This document shows positions 1 to 10,759 of a stretch of DNA of 64,000 bases, one piece after another. The first letter of the stretch is position 1, and every line of letters begins with the position of its first letter. Location: assembly GCF_025961205.1 (NCBI RefSeq), contig NZ_JAOQNH010000001.1, positions 1,388,001-1,452,000 on the forward strand, written 5' to 3'. The notes below the pieces were generated by a model. That model was not told the origin of the DNA. It did not search any database and saw nothing but the letters and a program-made list of their open reading frames with translations. This DNA is from Azospirillum fermentarium. Its GTDB lineage: Bacteria; Pseudomonadota; Alphaproteobacteria; Azospirillales; Azospirillaceae. Position numbers and translations under genes: made by a program.

Positions 1-2
1 GC

Positions 3-1394
<1,392 letters not shown>

Positions 1395-1411
1395 TGACAA
1401 GGGGAACAGGG

Positions 1412-2671
1412 ATGACTCATGCCGCCTTTTCCCGCCGCACGCTGATGCGGGGCGGTCTGGCCGCCGGGCTGCTGACCGTGCCGGGGGTGCGCCACGTGGC
1501 CTATGCCGCCGGTGGTGCCGGGGGGCAGGACCGGACGCTGGTGGTGGTGTTCCTGCGCGGCGGGGCCGACACGCTCAACCTGGTGGCGCCCGCCGACGAC
1601 CCCGATTACGTGGCGGCACGGGCGCCCGACATGCGGGTGAGCACCGGCGGCGCCGGGGCCGGGCTGCCCATCGCCCAGCGTCTGGCCCCCGCGGTGGATT
1701 TCCGCCTCCACCCGGAGGCGGCGCCGCTGGCCGACCTCTACACCGCCCGCCACCTGACCATCATCCCCGCCACCGGCATTCCCGACGGCACCCGCAGCCA
1801 TTTCGTGGCCCAGGATCTGATGGAACGCGGCGTGGCGGCGGAGGCCGATCTGTCCCGCACCCCCACCGGCTGGGCCGCCCGCTGGACCGCCGCCCCCGGT
1901 CCCGGCGGCGCCGGGCCGCTGGCGGTGGCGGCGGCGTCCTCCACCCCGGCGGCGCTGGCGGGCGACGGGGCGGCGCTGGCGGTCAACGGGCTGCAATACG
2001 GGCTGGCCCCGCCCGGGGGCCCGCGGACGGCGGCGGTGCTCCAGGCGCTCCACGCCAACGACCCTACACCCTATGGCCGGGCCGGGCGCGCGGCGCTGGA
2101 CGGGCTGGCGCGGGTGGACGCGCGCCTGCCGCGGGCGCAGCCGGGCGGGCCGGTGGAGCCTTACGCCGCCGAGGGCGGGGCGGTGTACGAGGACACCGAG
2201 GCCGGGCGCGGGCTGCTGACCGTGGCGCGGCTGCTGAAGATGGACATGGGCGTCCGGCTGGCCTGGGTCGATGTGGGCGGGTGGGACACCCACGAGAACC
2301 AGCCGCCGCGCTTCGCCGCCGCCGTGCGGCAACTGTCCCGCGCGCTGGCGGCCTTCCATGCCGACACCAGCCGCTTTCACGGATCGCTGGCGGTGGTGGT
2401 GATGACGGAATTCGGGCGCCGGCTGCGCAGCAACCGCAGCCAGGGCACCGACCACGGCCACGCCGGCACCATGCTGGTTCTGGGCGGCGGGGTGGACGGG
2501 GGAATGCTGGGACGGTGGCCGGGGCTTGCCACCGCCCAGTTGGACCGCGGTGTCGATCTGGCGGTCACCACCGATTACCGCGCCGTCCTGTCTGCCGTCA
2601 TGGGTCCGGCGGCGGCGCGGTCGGTGTTTCCCGGCTATGGCGGCGGGCCGCTGCCCGGCCTGTGGGGATAA
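1412..2671 (+). CDS. DUF1501 family protein with Tat-type signal
   Basis: This is a 419-residue protein. The start at 1412 is preferred over the in-frame ATG at 1394 because an AAGGGG ribosome site precedes it at normal spacing. The N-terminus has a twin-arginine pattern (SRRTLMRGG) followed by a hydrophobic stretch and an AYAAG-like cleavage region, so export by the Tat route is likely. GGWDTHENQ lies near residue 288, and TEFGRRL with GTDHGHAG near 331-350. These are the metal-site-like motifs shared with sulfatase or alkaline-phosphatase-like DUF1501 proteins. Its function is unknown. The pairing with DUF1800 is widely conserved and suggests a shared exported complex, which is an inference. 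Confidence 0.85.
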   Translation: MTHAAFSRRTLMRGGLAAGLLTVPGVRHVAYAAGGAGGQDRTLVVVFLRGGADTLNLVAPADDPDYVAARAPDMRVSTGGAGAGLPIAQRLAPAVDFRLHPEAAPLADLYTARHLTIIPATGIPDGTRSHFVAQDLMERGVAAEADLSRTPTGWAARWTAAPGPGGAGPLAVAAASSTPAALAGDGAALAVNGLQYGLAPPGGPRTAAVLQALHANDPTPYGRAGRAALDGLARVDARLPRAQPGGPVEPYAAEGGAVYEDTEAGRGLLTVARLLKMDMGVRLAWVDVGGWDTHENQPPRFAAAVRQLSRALAAFHADTSRFHGSLAVVVMTEFGRRLRSNRSQGTDHGHAGTMLVLGGGVDGGMLGRWPGLATAQLDRGVDLAVTTDYRAVLSAVMGPAAARSVFPGYGGGPLPGLWG

Positions 2672-2698
2672 GGCCGGGCGCCGGGAGGGGCGGCGGGA

Positions 2699-3727
2699 TC
2701 AGCGTTTCTGGATGATGACGCCGTACCAGCCCAGGCCGCGGTACGTCTCGTACCCCGGCGTCACGGAGAAGCCGACGAACCCGCCGTCGTTGCCGGTGTA
2801 ATGGCCCATGGTGCGGCCGTTGGTGCGCAACGGGATGGACTCGCTCAGCACCCCGCGCCCGTCGGACGAGGCGATGACCCGGTGACGGGCGTCCACCAGC
2901 AGGCAGCGGGTGTAGGCCCGTTCGGCGTCGTCCAGCCGCACGCCTTCCACCACCGCCTTGGCCTGGGGTTCCCAGTCGAAGAAGATGCCCAGCACGCCGA
3001 TCACCTCGCCGTCGGCCCGCCCGCCGCGGCGGATGGCGGTGGCATAGGTGGCGACGGTGCGCCCGTCCAGGCAGCGGTTGCTGCTGACGTCATCGACGGT
3101 GAAGTCGCCGCCGTTGCGGGTGGACAGCGCCTGGCGGAACCACGCGGTGTCGGACACGCGGGCCCCCCGGGCGCCGGGATAGCGGCTGGGGCGGCCGGTG
3201 GCGATCACCTCGCCCTTCAGGTCCACGATCCACAGGTCGAGATAGACCGTGTAGGATTCCAGGATGACGCCCAGACGTTCCGACGCGTGCGCGCGCGCCT
3301 CGTCCGTGGGGTTGGCGACGCAATCGACCACGGCGCTGTCGGTGGCCCACCAGCGCACGTCGCACGACCGCTCATACAGGTTGCGGTCGATGATCTCGAT
3401 CATGTTGAGCGCCAGATCGGCCAGCCGGCGGCCGTGCATCTCCTGCACCATCTCGCTGCCGGCGGAGGTCAGGTGATCGACGCGCGCGGTGATCTCGCTG
3501 CGCAGCGATTTGGTGATGGTGTTCACCTGGGTCGAGATTTCCGACACCTCGTTGGCGACCACCGCGAAGCCGCGCCCGGCTTCCCCCGCCCGCGCCGCTT
3601 CGATCAGGGCGTTCATCGCCAGCATCTTGGTGCGGCGGGTGATGTCCTCGATCGCCGCCACCTTCTTCGACGCGACGTCAAGAACTTCGCGTGACAGATC
3701 AAACAACTGGTTGGTTCCGACACTCAT
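2699..3727 (-). CDS. Soluble chemoreceptor with N-terminal MCP tip and C-terminal Cache-like sensor
   Basis: This is a 342-residue protein with no transmembrane segment. The start at 3727 is chosen because GGGAG precedes it. An upstream in-frame ATG at 3748 has no such site. Residues 38-61 match the highly conserved MCP signalling tip ([20 protein letters not shown]), but only about 37 residues precede the tip, so the usual long N-terminal half of the helical hairpin is nearly absent. After a helical stretch, residues about 125-340 resemble a PDC/Cache ligand domain ([34 protein letters not shown]). The domain order is the reverse of normal. It presumably works in the cytoplasm with CheA/CheW. 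The ligand is not recognisable. Confidence 0.8.
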   Translation of the reverse strand: MSVGTNQLFDLSREVLDVASKKVAAIEDITRRTKMLAMNALIEAARAGEAGRGFAVVANEVSEISTQVNTITKSLRSEITARVDHLTSAGSEMVQEMHGRRLADLALNMIEIIDRNLYERSCDVRWWATDSAVVDCVANPTDEARAHASERLGVILESYTVYLDLWIVDLKGEVIATGRPSRYPGARGARVSDTAWFRQALSTRNGGDFTVDDVSSNRCLDGRTVATYATAIRRGGRADGEVIGVLGIFFDWEPQAKAVVEGVRLDDAERAYTRCLLVDARHRVIASSDGRGVLSESIPLRTNGRTMGHYTGNDGGFVGFSVTPGYETYRGLGWYGVIIQKR

Positions 3728-3831
3728 CGCCGCTTGCTCCCTGCCCATGAGCGGATCTGTTGAGCGTCTGGATTATCAACAATCATGCCACACCCGACCG
3801 CCCGCGTTTCGACCCGATCCGATTCATTGAT

Positions 3832-3868
3832 TTCCGCAGATGCGAAAGGTTTTTTCGCGTTTGCGGAA
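3832..3868. repeat. 16-bp inverted repeat upstream of the soluble chemoreceptor
   Basis: The arms at 3832-3847 and 3853-3868 pair over 16 positions with only two G-T type mismatches, around a 5-base spacer. It sits in the 292-base gap between two chemoreceptor genes, about 105 bases before the start at 3727. No U-run follows on either strand, so a regulator site is as likely as an attenuator hairpin. A second small palindrome (GCGGAT-AA-ATCCGC) lies near 3991-4004, just after the end of the next receptor gene. Nothing else is recognisable in this gap. Confidence 0.45.
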
Positions 3869-4019
3869 CGGGCGGGGAGCCTACAAGAAAATCACTTGCC
3901 GGGGTGCTGCAGTGATTAGTTTTAGTGCAGAAGGAAAAGAAACGCTGCAATGCGCTTAAAGCATAGGCAACGTTTCCATTTCATTTACCAAGCGGATAAA
4001 TCCGCAATTTTTCTAAGGT

Positions 4020-5330
4020 TTAAGCGACCTTGTGGATCTCTTCAAGGAAGATCTGTACTTCGTGTGTCAAACGATCAGCCTGTGCAGCCATTTGTTCGGA
4101 CGCGGCGAAAACCTCGTGCGCGGTGCCGCTGGCGCGTTCGGCGGCGTTGGTCACGTCCTGGATGTCGTCGGACACGGCGCGGGTGCCCGACGCCGCCTGT
4201 TCCATGCTGCCGACGATGTTGCGGATGGCCCCGCCCTGGCGTTCGATGGCCGACGCGATGCCGCCCGCGATGCCGTTGATGTCGTGGATGGTGCGGGCGA
4301 TGCCGACGATGGCGCCCACCGCCTGATCGGTGGACGACTGGATGTTGGCGATCTGGCTGGCGATGTCGCCGGTGGCCCGCCCGGTCTGGTCGGCCAGCCG
4401 CTTCACCTCCTGCGCCACCACGGCGAAGCCCTTGCCGGCCTCGCCCGCGCGGGCGGCCTCGATGGTGGCGTTCAGCGCCAGCAGGTTGGTCTGGCTGGCG
4501 ATGTCGGAAATCAGCGTCACCACGTCGCCGACGGTGCGGGCGGCGCCCGACAGCTCGCTCACCACATGGTTGGTGCGCTCGGCCTCGTCCGCGGCGTTGG
4601 CGGCGACGTTGGCCACCTCTTCCACCTTGCGGGCGATGTCGTTCATGGACGACGACAGCTCCTCGGTGGCGGCGGCGACGCAATCGACGCTGGATCCGGT
4701 CTGGGCGGCGGCGGCGGCCACCGACGACGCCTTGCCCGTCGCGGTCTGGGCGTCGGATTCCATGGTGCGGGCGGTCACCTCAAGCTGATGGGCGGTGCCG
4801 GCCACCTCGGCGCAGACCTGGCGGATGTGCCCTTCGAACCGTTCGGTCACCCCGGCGAAGCCCTTGACCTTTTCCGCCATGGCGCCGGTGGCGGCGTTGA
4901 TGGTGCTGCTGGCGCGCAGGAAGCTGCCCTGCATGCCGGTCAGCACGATGCGGCGGAAATACTTGTTGGACGACACATAGTGCATGGACGCCGCCGCTTC
5001 GCGGATGAAGGCGTCGGTGCGGTCGATCATGTCGTTGATCGCGTGCATCATGTCGCCCAGGTCGCCGCCCTGGTCCACCGGGGTCACGCGGGCCTCGAAA
5101 TCCCCGTGGGCGACGGCGTTGCAGACGGCGGCGGTGCGCCGGATGGCGGCGTTGGCCCGCTGCACGCTGACCAGGATGGCGGCCAGACCGGCCAGCGCCA
5201 CCGCCGACACCCCCACCCGCACCCACGCGTCACCGATGCCGGTCAGGTCCAGGGCGATGGAGACGGCCACCGCGGCGGCGGCCCCGGCGGCGAACCACTG
5301 CGCCTTAGAGAGAGAAGACGAATTCGTCAT
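4020..5330 (-). CDS. Methyl-accepting chemotaxis protein lacking a periplasmic sensor (Aer-like signalling partner)
   Basis: This is a 436-residue protein. Two hydrophobic helices at about residues 12-27 and 39-56 are separated by only about 11 residues, so it has a membrane hairpin but no periplasmic ligand domain. A HAMP-like linker follows, then a full MCP signalling domain with the tip near residues 283-303 ([20 protein letters not shown]). Its start lies inside the end of the upstream PAS gene (26-base overlap), so the two are translationally coupled. Together they make up the parts of an E. coli Aer receptor, which carries PAS, membrane hairpin, HAMP and signalling domain on one chain. 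The inferred role is to pass a redox or oxygen signal from the PAS protein to CheA. Confidence 0.85.
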   Translation of the reverse strand: MTNSSSLSKAQWFAAGAAAAVAVSIALDLTGIGDAWVRVGVSAVALAGLAAILVSVQRANAAIRRTAAVCNAVAHGDFEARVTPVDQGGDLGDMMHAINDMIDRTDAFIREAAASMHYVSSNKYFRRIVLTGMQGSFLRASSTINAATGAMAEKVKGFAGVTERFEGHIRQVCAEVAGTAHQLEVTARTMESDAQTATGKASSVAAAAAQTGSSVDCVAAATEELSSSMNDIARKVEEVANVAANAADEAERTNHVVSELSGAARTVGDVVTLISDIASQTNLLALNATIEAARAGEAGKGFAVVAQEVKRLADQTGRATGDIASQIANIQSSTDQAVGAIVGIARTIHDINGIAGGIASAIERQGGAIRNIVGSMEQAASGTRAVSDDIQDVTNAAERASGTAHEVFAASEQMAAQADRLTHEVQIFLEEIHKVA

Positions 5331-5829
5331 ACCCGATGCCCTTTTCCTGCAGCAGGCCGACGACGGTGGCGAACGCCGCCTCCATCCCCTTTTTGCGGTC
5401 GCTGTGGCTGTTTTCGATGTCGAGCAAGGTCCGGTAGAGCGGGATCACCTTGTCCACCGCCGCGCGGTCCGGCACCCGGCGGCTGGAATGGTACCCGACC
5501 ACGTTGCCCGCCGCGTCGTAGCTGGGGGTGACGTGGGCGAAGACCCAGTAATGGTCGCCGTTGCGCGCCCGGTTCAGCACGTAGGCGAAGATCTCCTGGC
5601 CCGCGGCCAGGGTGTCCCATAACAGCTTGAAGACGCAGCGTGGCATGTCGGGATGCCGGACGATCGAATGGGGGGCGCCCATCAGATCGGTTTCGGTATA
5701 GCCGGCCACCCGTTGGAACACGCGGTTGGCATAGGTGATCCGGCCCCGGAGGTCTGTCTTGGAAACAATGACCTCGTTCTCGTCGAAAAACCGTTCGACC
5801 CCGGTCAGTGACACGTCGCGTCGTGACAT
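5305..5829 (-). CDS. Aer-like PAS domain protein, probable redox sensor
   Basis: This is a 174-residue protein with one PAS domain at about residues 15-125. It aligns by eye with the FAD-binding PAS of E. coli Aer. ITYAN with its conserved Asn, the RHPDMP motif and NGDHYWV are all present. These include positions known to matter for FAD binding in Aer, although the Trp of the EPW loop is not conserved. The last 45 residues form a charged helical tail that probably contacts the membrane receptor encoded by the overlapping downstream gene (26-base overlap). FAD binding and aerotaxis are inferred from Aer. Haem or another cofactor cannot be excluded. Confidence 0.75.
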   Translation of the reverse strand: MSRRDVSLTGVERFFDENEVIVSKTDLRGRITYANRVFQRVAGYTETDLMGAPHSIVRHPDMPRCVFKLLWDTLAAGQEIFAYVLNRARNGDHYWVFAHVTPSYDAAGNVVGYHSSRRVPDRAAVDKVIPLYRTLLDIENSHSDRKKGMEAAFATVVGLLQEKGIGYDEFVFSL

Positions 5830-6068
5830 GATGCCTCAAAGACCAGCCTGCGCAGGCCGGTTCTGTCTTTGGTTGTGCATTCCTCGCTCCCGGCCTTTCC
5901 CGGTGCGGCGCGTGCTTTGTCCGCCGCGGGATTGGCCGGAGATTTATAAGACTATAAACTTTCGGAGAGGTTTACATTTTGTCCGCCGAAAGGGCATGGG
6001 TATTTTTTGCTCTGCGGTAAAATGTCCCTTCGCAGATGCAACATCGTTACCCGGCCGCCACCCCTTTC

Positions 6069-7430
6069 TTACTCCGGCGGATGGGGCACCGTCAGCACCT
6101 GATTGATGGGAGGGGCGTCGATGATGGCGATTATTCCGTCGGGCCAGCGCACTTCGACCTGCTCCACCGATGCTGCACCGCCCAAACCGAAATGGGCCAC
6201 CGGCTCGCCCTGGCACAGATAGCCCGACCCGGCGCACACCGCGCGCTTTTGCCGGCGGTCCCCGGCGGTGCAGGTGACGATGGCGCCGCGGGCCGGCGCG
6301 CCCGCGGGGGTCAGCGGCTGGACCCGCAGCCAATGGTTGCCGTTGGGGGCGGTGCGGTACAGCGACAGCGGCTGGGCAGCGCCCTCGCCATGGGAGATCA
6401 GCAGCTCCAGCCGGCCGTCGCCGTCGATGTCGGCGGCCACCGCGCCGCAACCCAGCCCCTTGGGCTCCGCCGCGTCGCCCAGGTCCAGCTCCACCCACCG
6501 CTCGTTGCGCCAGCCGAACAGCCGGTTGGGCGCGCCGTGCAGGTTGAAGAACAGCTCCTCGTAACCGTCGTTGTCGAAATCGGCGGCGATGACGTTGCGC
6601 ACCGGGCCGGGCAGGGACATGTCGCCGTCGGCGGCATCGACGAAGCCGCCGCCCGACCGCTGGAGCCACAGGCGCTGCGGCCCTTCGGCATGCCCCACCA
6701 GCAGGTCCAGCAGACCGTCGCCGTCGGCGTCCAGCACCGCCACCCCGCGGGCCGCACTGCGCGAATCGGCGATGCCCCGCTCGCCGGCGATCTCTTCGAA
6801 GGAGCCGTCGCCCAGGTTGCGGAACAGGAAGTTCGGCCCCCCTTCGTTGGCGGCGAACAGGTCCATGCGCGCCGACATCAGCGGCAGCGCCACCAGCCCG
6901 CGGCCCTGGCCGATCAGGTCGATGCCGGCATCCTCGGCCATGTCGGCCAGCCGCCCGTGGCGCTGAAGCTCCAGCAGGCGCAGCGGCTGCCCCTCGCACG
7001 CGATGACGAAGCCGTAGCGCCCGGTGCCCGACCGGTCCATGGCCGCCACCGAACGGGCGGGGATGCGGGTGGCGAAGGTGGTGTTCTCCGACTGGCTCAG
7101 CAGATCGAACCAGCGCGTGCCGAAACAGGCGAACAGCCGGTCGGCGAACTCCTTGGTCCCCGCCGCCGGGTCGCCGGTGACGATGTAGAGTTCCTCCCGC
7201 CCGTCGCCGTCCAGGTCGGCGGCGGCCACCGCCAGGCTGGGGCGGGTGGCGTCGGCCAGCACCGCATCGGCGGTGTCCGTCAACCGGGTGCCATCCCATT
7301 TCAGAACGCGGTTCCCGTCACCGGTCACCAGGATTTCCAGGCGCCCGTCGCCGTCCACGTCGGCCACCGCCATCCCGTGGGAGGCCCGCGGTTCGTTGCC
7401 GGTCATCAGGTCCGTGCAGTCCAGGAACAT
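6069..7430 (-). CDS. CRTAC1-type FG-GAP/VCBS repeat protein with ASPIC/UnbV C-terminus
   Basis: This is a 453-residue protein from the ATG at 7430, which has a strong GAGGTGG ribosome site 4 bases upstream. The frame stays open to 7628 but the extra residues are basic, low in conservation signals and lack a good ribosome site. The protein is built of FG-GAP/VCBS repeats that carry calcium-loop-like signatures ([39 protein letters not shown]), consistent with a seven-bladed beta-propeller. The last 85 residues ([13 protein letters not shown]) match the ASPIC/UnbV domain. No signal peptide is visible from either start, which is odd for this normally extracellular family. The function is unknown. 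Confidence 0.8.
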   Translation of the reverse strand: MFLDCTDLMTGNEPRASHGMAVADVDGDGRLEILVTGDGNRVLKWDGTRLTDTADAVLADATRPSLAVAAADLDGDGREELYIVTGDPAAGTKEFADRLFACFGTRWFDLLSQSENTTFATRIPARSVAAMDRSGTGRYGFVIACEGQPLRLLELQRHGRLADMAEDAGIDLIGQGRGLVALPLMSARMDLFAANEGGPNFLFRNLGDGSFEEIAGERGIADSRSAARGVAVLDADGDGLLDLLVGHAEGPQRLWLQRSGGGFVDAADGDMSLPGPVRNVIAADFDNDGYEELFFNLHGAPNRLFGWRNERWVELDLGDAAEPKGLGCGAVAADIDGDGRLELLISHGEGAAQPLSLYRTAPNGNHWLRVQPLTPAGAPARGAIVTCTAGDRRQKRAVCAGSGYLCQGEPVAHFGLGGAASVEQVEVRWPDGIIAIIDAPPINQVLTVPHPPE

Positions 7431-7699
7431 CCGCCACCTCGTTCGCTTCAGGCCGCCCCGGCTGGCGCGGGACGCAGATTCTTTGACAGATACCCCCTCG
7501 CGGCGCCTGCGTAAACCCAGACGGAAGGCAGCCCGTAATCCCCGTGCGCGGGTGGCGCCTGTGCGGATGAGGGTGAATACGCGGGTATCCCGCGACATCT
7601 TGCCATCCCCCCGCGGCTGTGGTCCCATGGGTTTGCACGGTTCCGGCCCGCCGGACCGGAGCCACCCTGCCGTTCACCCGCGCCGAGGACTATTGGGGT

Positions 7700-8002
7700 A
7701 TGGAATACGCCTTCACCGATGTGGATGGGGACGAAGGTATCCTGCTGTCGGGCCGCTTCACCTACGACGACAGCCGGAAATTCCACGACATGGTGGCCGA
7801 TTGGGATTTCGGGCGTCGTCCCGACGTGCGGCTGGATTTCCGCTATCTGACGTTCCTGGATTCCACGGCCATCGGCATGCTGTTCATCCTGGCCAACCGC
7901 GCCCGCGACGCCCACGGCAGCGTCACCGTGCTGAACGCCCAGCCCTACATCGTCCAGACCATGAAGCGGGTCTCGCTGGACCAGTACGTCTTCCTGCGCT
8001 GA
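7700..8002 (+). CDS. Stand-alone STAS domain protein (anti-sigma-factor-antagonist type)
   Basis: This is a 100-residue single-domain protein. It has the STAS core, including [19 protein letters not shown], where the Ser of the DSTAIG motif is at the position phosphorylated in SpoIIAA-like proteins. An ATG at 7619 is possible, but residues between it and 7700 do not look like part of the domain. No kinase or phosphatase partner gene is nearby, so the target is unknown. Such orphan STAS proteins often act in partner-switching control of stress response or surface behaviour. That role is an inference here. A strong terminator follows. Confidence 0.8.
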   Translation: MEYAFTDVDGDEGILLSGRFTYDDSRKFHDMVADWDFGRRPDVRLDFRYLTFLDSTAIGMLFILANRARDAHGSVTVLNAQPYIVQTMKRVSLDQYVFLR

Positions 8003-8034
8003 GGGGCGCCGTTTCCGCCGGCCCTGAAACGCCG

Positions 8035-8061
8035 AAAGGCCCGCCGTGGGGCGGGCCTTTT
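8035..8061. terminator. Bidirectional intrinsic terminator after the STAS gene
   Basis: A perfect 11-bp stem (AAAGGCCCGCC / GGCGGGCCTTT) with a GTGG loop is flanked by A and T tracts. It can stop transcription both from the STAS gene on the plus strand and from the tRNA gene on the minus strand. Confidence 0.85.
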
Positions 8062-8086
8062 GTCGGGATACCCCCGGGTGGGGGTA

Positions 8087-8173
8087 TGGTGCGGTCGAGA
8101 AGACTCGAACTTCCACTCCGGTTAAGGAACAGCGACCTCAACGCTGCGCGTCTACCAATTCCGCCACGACCGC
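8087..8173 (-). tRNA. tRNA-Leu (anticodon GAG), CCA encoded
   Basis: Read on the minus strand, the acceptor stem GCGGTCG pairs with CGACCGC. The anticodon stem CAGCG/CGCTG encloses the loop TTGAGGT, giving anticodon GAG for CUC/CUU codons. A class II long variable arm follows, then the T-arm GTTCGAGTC, discriminator A and an encoded CCA at 8089-8087. The D-arm contains the expected AATTGGTAGACGC. The length of 87 bases including CCA is normal for tRNA-Leu. All stems close without mismatches. Confidence 0.97.
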
Positions 8174-8214
8174 ATCGTGGTGTCTCCCAGACGTGCTGTC
8201 CGGGTGGAGCGGGG

Positions 8215-8243
8215 AGATATCAGATCCTCGCAGCGGGATCAAG
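8215..8243 (-). promoter_or_regulatory. Candidate promoter for tRNA-Leu
   Basis: On the minus strand CTTGAT (8243-8238) and ATATCT (8220-8215) are separated by 17 bases, close to the alphaproteobacterial housekeeping pattern CTTGAC-N17-TATA. The predicted transcript would start about 35 bases before the mature tRNA. Confidence 0.45.
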
Positions 8244-8325
8244 ACAAAAGAAATGCGGGCATTCACCGGAGGCACCGATTAAAATCGGCGTCCTCTCCCG
8301 GACCACCAGACGCGGCACCCCCAGC

Positions 8326-8991
8326 ATGAGCGTTCCGGCCATCGAATGGCGCATCAGCGACGACCCGGTTCCCTATCCCGAGGCCCTGGCGGTCATGGAC
8401 GAACGGGTGGAGGCCATCCGCGCCGGCACCGCGCCGGAAATGGTGTGGCTGCTGGAACATCCTCCCCTCTACACCGCCGGCACCAGCGCGCGGGACGAGG
8501 ATCTGCTCCAGCCCGACCGCTTCCCCGTCTACCGCAGCGGGCGGGGCGGGCAGTTCACCTATCACGGGCCGGGCCAGCGGGTGGCCTATGTCATGCTCGA
8601 CCTCAAGCGGCGCGGCGGCGACCTGCGCGCCTATGTCCACGATCTGGAGGAGTGGCTGATCCAGACCCTGGGCAGTTTCAACATCCGTGGCGAGCGCCGC
8701 GACGGGCGGGTCGGCATCTGGGTGGACAAGCGCCCCTATGGCGGGCTGGACGGGCAGGAGGACAAGATCGCCGCCATCGGCGTGCGGGTGCGCCGCTGGG
8801 TCAGCTTCCACGGGGTGGCGCTGAACGTGGACCCGGACCTGAGCCATTTCGGCGGCATCGTCCCCTGCGGCATCAGCCAGTACGGCGTGACCTCCATGGT
8901 GGCGCTGGGCCACCCGGTCACCCTGCCCGACGTGGACCTGGCCCTGATGCAGAGCTGGCAACGGGTGTTCGGGGGCGGGGAGGGCGCCTGA
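8326..8991 (+). CDS. lipB: Octanoyl-[acyl-carrier-protein]:protein N-octanoyltransferase (LipB)
   Basis: This is a 221-residue protein of normal length for LipB. The enzyme moves octanoyl from acyl carrier protein to lipoyl domains of dehydrogenase complexes and the glycine cleavage system, the first step of lipoate assembly. Visible signatures are [12 protein letters not shown] (residues about 73-85), the catalytic Lys region [11 protein letters not shown] (about 145-155) and the catalytic Cys in PCGIS (about 181). The ATG at 8326 follows the last out-of-family residues of the longer open frame. No lipA is in the window. Confidence 0.96.
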   Translation: MSVPAIEWRISDDPVPYPEALAVMDERVEAIRAGTAPEMVWLLEHPPLYTAGTSARDEDLLQPDRFPVYRSGRGGQFTYHGPGQRVAYVMLDLKRRGGDLRAYVHDLEEWLIQTLGSFNIRGERRDGRVGIWVDKRPYGGLDGQEDKIAAIGVRVRRWVSFHGVALNVDPDLSHFGGIVPCGISQYGVTSMVALGHPVTLPDVDLALMQSWQRVFGGGEGA

Positions 8992-9001
8992 CGCTCCCCC
9001 G

Positions 9002-9547
9002 TCAATACCCGTTGTTGCGCCCGTTGCCGGAATTGGCCCCGGCGGGGGCGGGGGCCGCCGACCCGGCGGTGCCGGCGTCGGGGGCCAGGGAGCGCAGCAG
9101 GGTGAGATCCTGGTTGTCGATGGCAATCACCATGCAGGCGGTGCTGTCGCCGTTGCGGAACAGGTAGATCTTGCTGCGGTCCGCCTTCTTGTCCTGATCG
9201 ACGAGGTTCAGCCCGTGGCCGAAGGCCACCCCCAGCACCTCCCCCTTGAAGATGGCGCGGAAGCGTTTGGGAAGCTGTTCGCGGAACCGCCGGGCGGCGC
9301 AGGCGTCGGACAGGGGCTTGACCACGGTGCCGAATTTTCGCCAGTCCTCGTTCGAGCGCACGATCACCAGTTGGGGCGGCAGGGGAAAGCGCATGACCGG
9401 CGGGGCCAGCGGCAGGTCGTAGCCCCCCGGCGGCACGGGGGCTTGATGGTTGGGCTCGGTGCGCTGCAACGGCGTTTGCGCCGCCACCGGGGCCGCCGCG
9501 GTGGCCGCCAGCACCAGGGCCAGGATCGGAAGGACCGTTTTCATCAT
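9002..9547 (-). CDS. Small secreted protein of unknown function
   Basis: This is a 181-residue protein. It has a clear signal peptide (MMKTVLPILALVLAATAAAP, cleavage after a VAA-Q-like site), a Pro-rich N-terminal segment, a compact middle domain with two Cys residues (DACAARRFRE and STACMVIAI) that could form a disulfide, and an Ala/Gly/Asn-rich tail. Its start overlaps the xerC stop by four bases (ATGA), so it is cotranslated with the recombinase gene. I do not recognise the family. The secreted location is well supported but the function is not. Confidence 0.7.
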   Translation of the reverse strand: MMKTVLPILALVLAATAAAPVAAQTPLQRTEPNHQAPVPPGGYDLPLAPPVMRFPLPPQLVIVRSNEDWRKFGTVVKPLSDACAARRFREQLPKRFRAIFKGEVLGVAFGHGLNLVDQDKKADRSKIYLFRNGDSTACMVIAIDNQDLTLLRSLAPDAGTAGSAAPAPAGANSGNGRNNGY

Positions 9548-10566
9548 TCCGCAAGAGTCGGGTCGGCGGGGGCGGATTCCAAGGGGGCCGCGGCGGTGGG
9601 TTCCACCCGCTTGCGCGCCCGCGGGTGGGCGGCGTTGTAGACGGCCAGCAGCCGCTCGCTCTCCACCTCGGTGTAGCGCTGGGTGGTGGAGAGGGAGGCG
9701 TGGCCCAGAAGCTCCTGAATCGCGCGCAGATCCGCCCCGTCGTTCAGCAGGTGGGTGGCGAAGCTGTGGCGCAGCGCGTGGGGGGTCAGGCTGTCGGGCA
9801 GCCCCAGCAGCCGGCGCAGGTCGGCCATGGCCCGCTGCGCCACCGCCGGGGCCAGCCGCTTGCCGCGCGCCCCCAGGAACAGCGGCCCGTCCGGCCCCGG
9901 ATCATAGGGGCATTGGGTCAGGTAATCCGCCACCGCCGCCCGCACCGCCGGCAGCACCGGCACCACCCGTTCCTTGCGCCCCTTGCCCAGCACGCGCAGG
10001 GCGTCGCCGCCGGGGGCGTCGCGGCGGTCCAGTGCCAGCGCCTCGCCGATGCGCAGGCCGCAGCCGTAGAGCAGGGTGAACAGGGCGCGGTTGCGGGCGG
10101 CGATCCACGGCTCGTCCACCTCGTCGCCCGCCGCGTCCATCACGCGGGCGGCGTCGGGTTCGGCCAGGGGGCGGGGGGCGGGGCGGCGCACCTTGGGCGT
10201 GGTCAATTGGCCGATGGCCGGGTTGTGCATCCGCCCGCTGCGGTCCAGCCAGCGGAACAGGTTGCGCACCGCCGCCAGTTCCCGCGCCCGGCTGGCCGCG
10301 GTCAGCCCGTCCATGGCCCGGCGCGACAGCCACGCGCGGAAATCCCGACCCTCCAGCGCCGCCAGCACCGCCAGCGACGGCGGCTGGCCGCCGCGGTATT
10401 CGGTGATGAAGCGCAGGAACAGCGCCACGTCGGCGGTGTAGGCCGACAGGGTGTGCGCCGACACCGTGCGCTCGCTGCCCAGCCAGCGCTGCCACGCCTC
10501 CAGCGCCGCGCACACATCGCCCTGTGCGGAAAAGCCCAGAAAACCGGCAGCCTTGGGTGTGCCCAT
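9544..10566 (-). CDS. xerC: Tyrosine recombinase XerC/XerD type
   Basis: The core protein is about 340 residues from the ATG at 10566, chosen because AGGA precedes it by about 10 bases and it lies closest to the SAM-like N-terminal domain (EAWQRWLGSERTVSAHTLSAYTADV). Upstream in-frame ATGs at 10632, 10677 and 10695 are possible. The C-terminal catalytic domain contains the Arg in GLRIGEAL, the HALRHSFATHLL block with HxxR, the GHASLSTTQ block and the nucleophile Tyr in TTQRYTEV. XerC with XerD resolves chromosome dimers at dif. The divergence of the N-terminal region leaves XerD-like assignment possible. Confidence 0.88.
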   Translation of the reverse strand: MGTPKAAGFLGFSAQGDVCAALEAWQRWLGSERTVSAHTLSAYTADVALFLRFITEYRGGQPPSLAVLAALEGRDFRAWLSRRAMDGLTAASRARELAAVRNLFRWLDRSGRMHNPAIGQLTTPKVRRPAPRPLAEPDAARVMDAAGDEVDEPWIAARNRALFTLLYGCGLRIGEALALDRRDAPGGDALRVLGKGRKERVVPVLPAVRAAVADYLTQCPYDPGPDGPLFLGARGKRLAPAVAQRAMADLRRLLGLPDSLTPHALRHSFATHLLNDGADLRAIQELLGHASLSTTQRYTEVESERLLAVYNAAHPRARKRVEPTAAAPLESAPADPTLAE

Positions 10567-10759
10567 ATCACGGTCGTCCTGAAAGGGAGAGGCGGCGGCG
10601 GATGGTAGCACGGCCGGACGGGAATTCGGCATCGGTCCGAAGGGGGCGGGCACAAACACCGGGTTTTGGGTGTTCATGCCCGTGAAGGACAGCACGGGCG
10701 CCGCCCATCGGCCCCCGCCGAGGCCCCTTCCACCGCTTGAAGCGGCGCAAAGCCGTCAC

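Noticed and set aside
7246..8991. 581-residue plus-strand frame running into lipB
   Set aside because: Its first 360 residues are antisense to the CRTAC1 gene and cross the STAS gene, a terminator and the tRNA. LipB homology begins at 8326.
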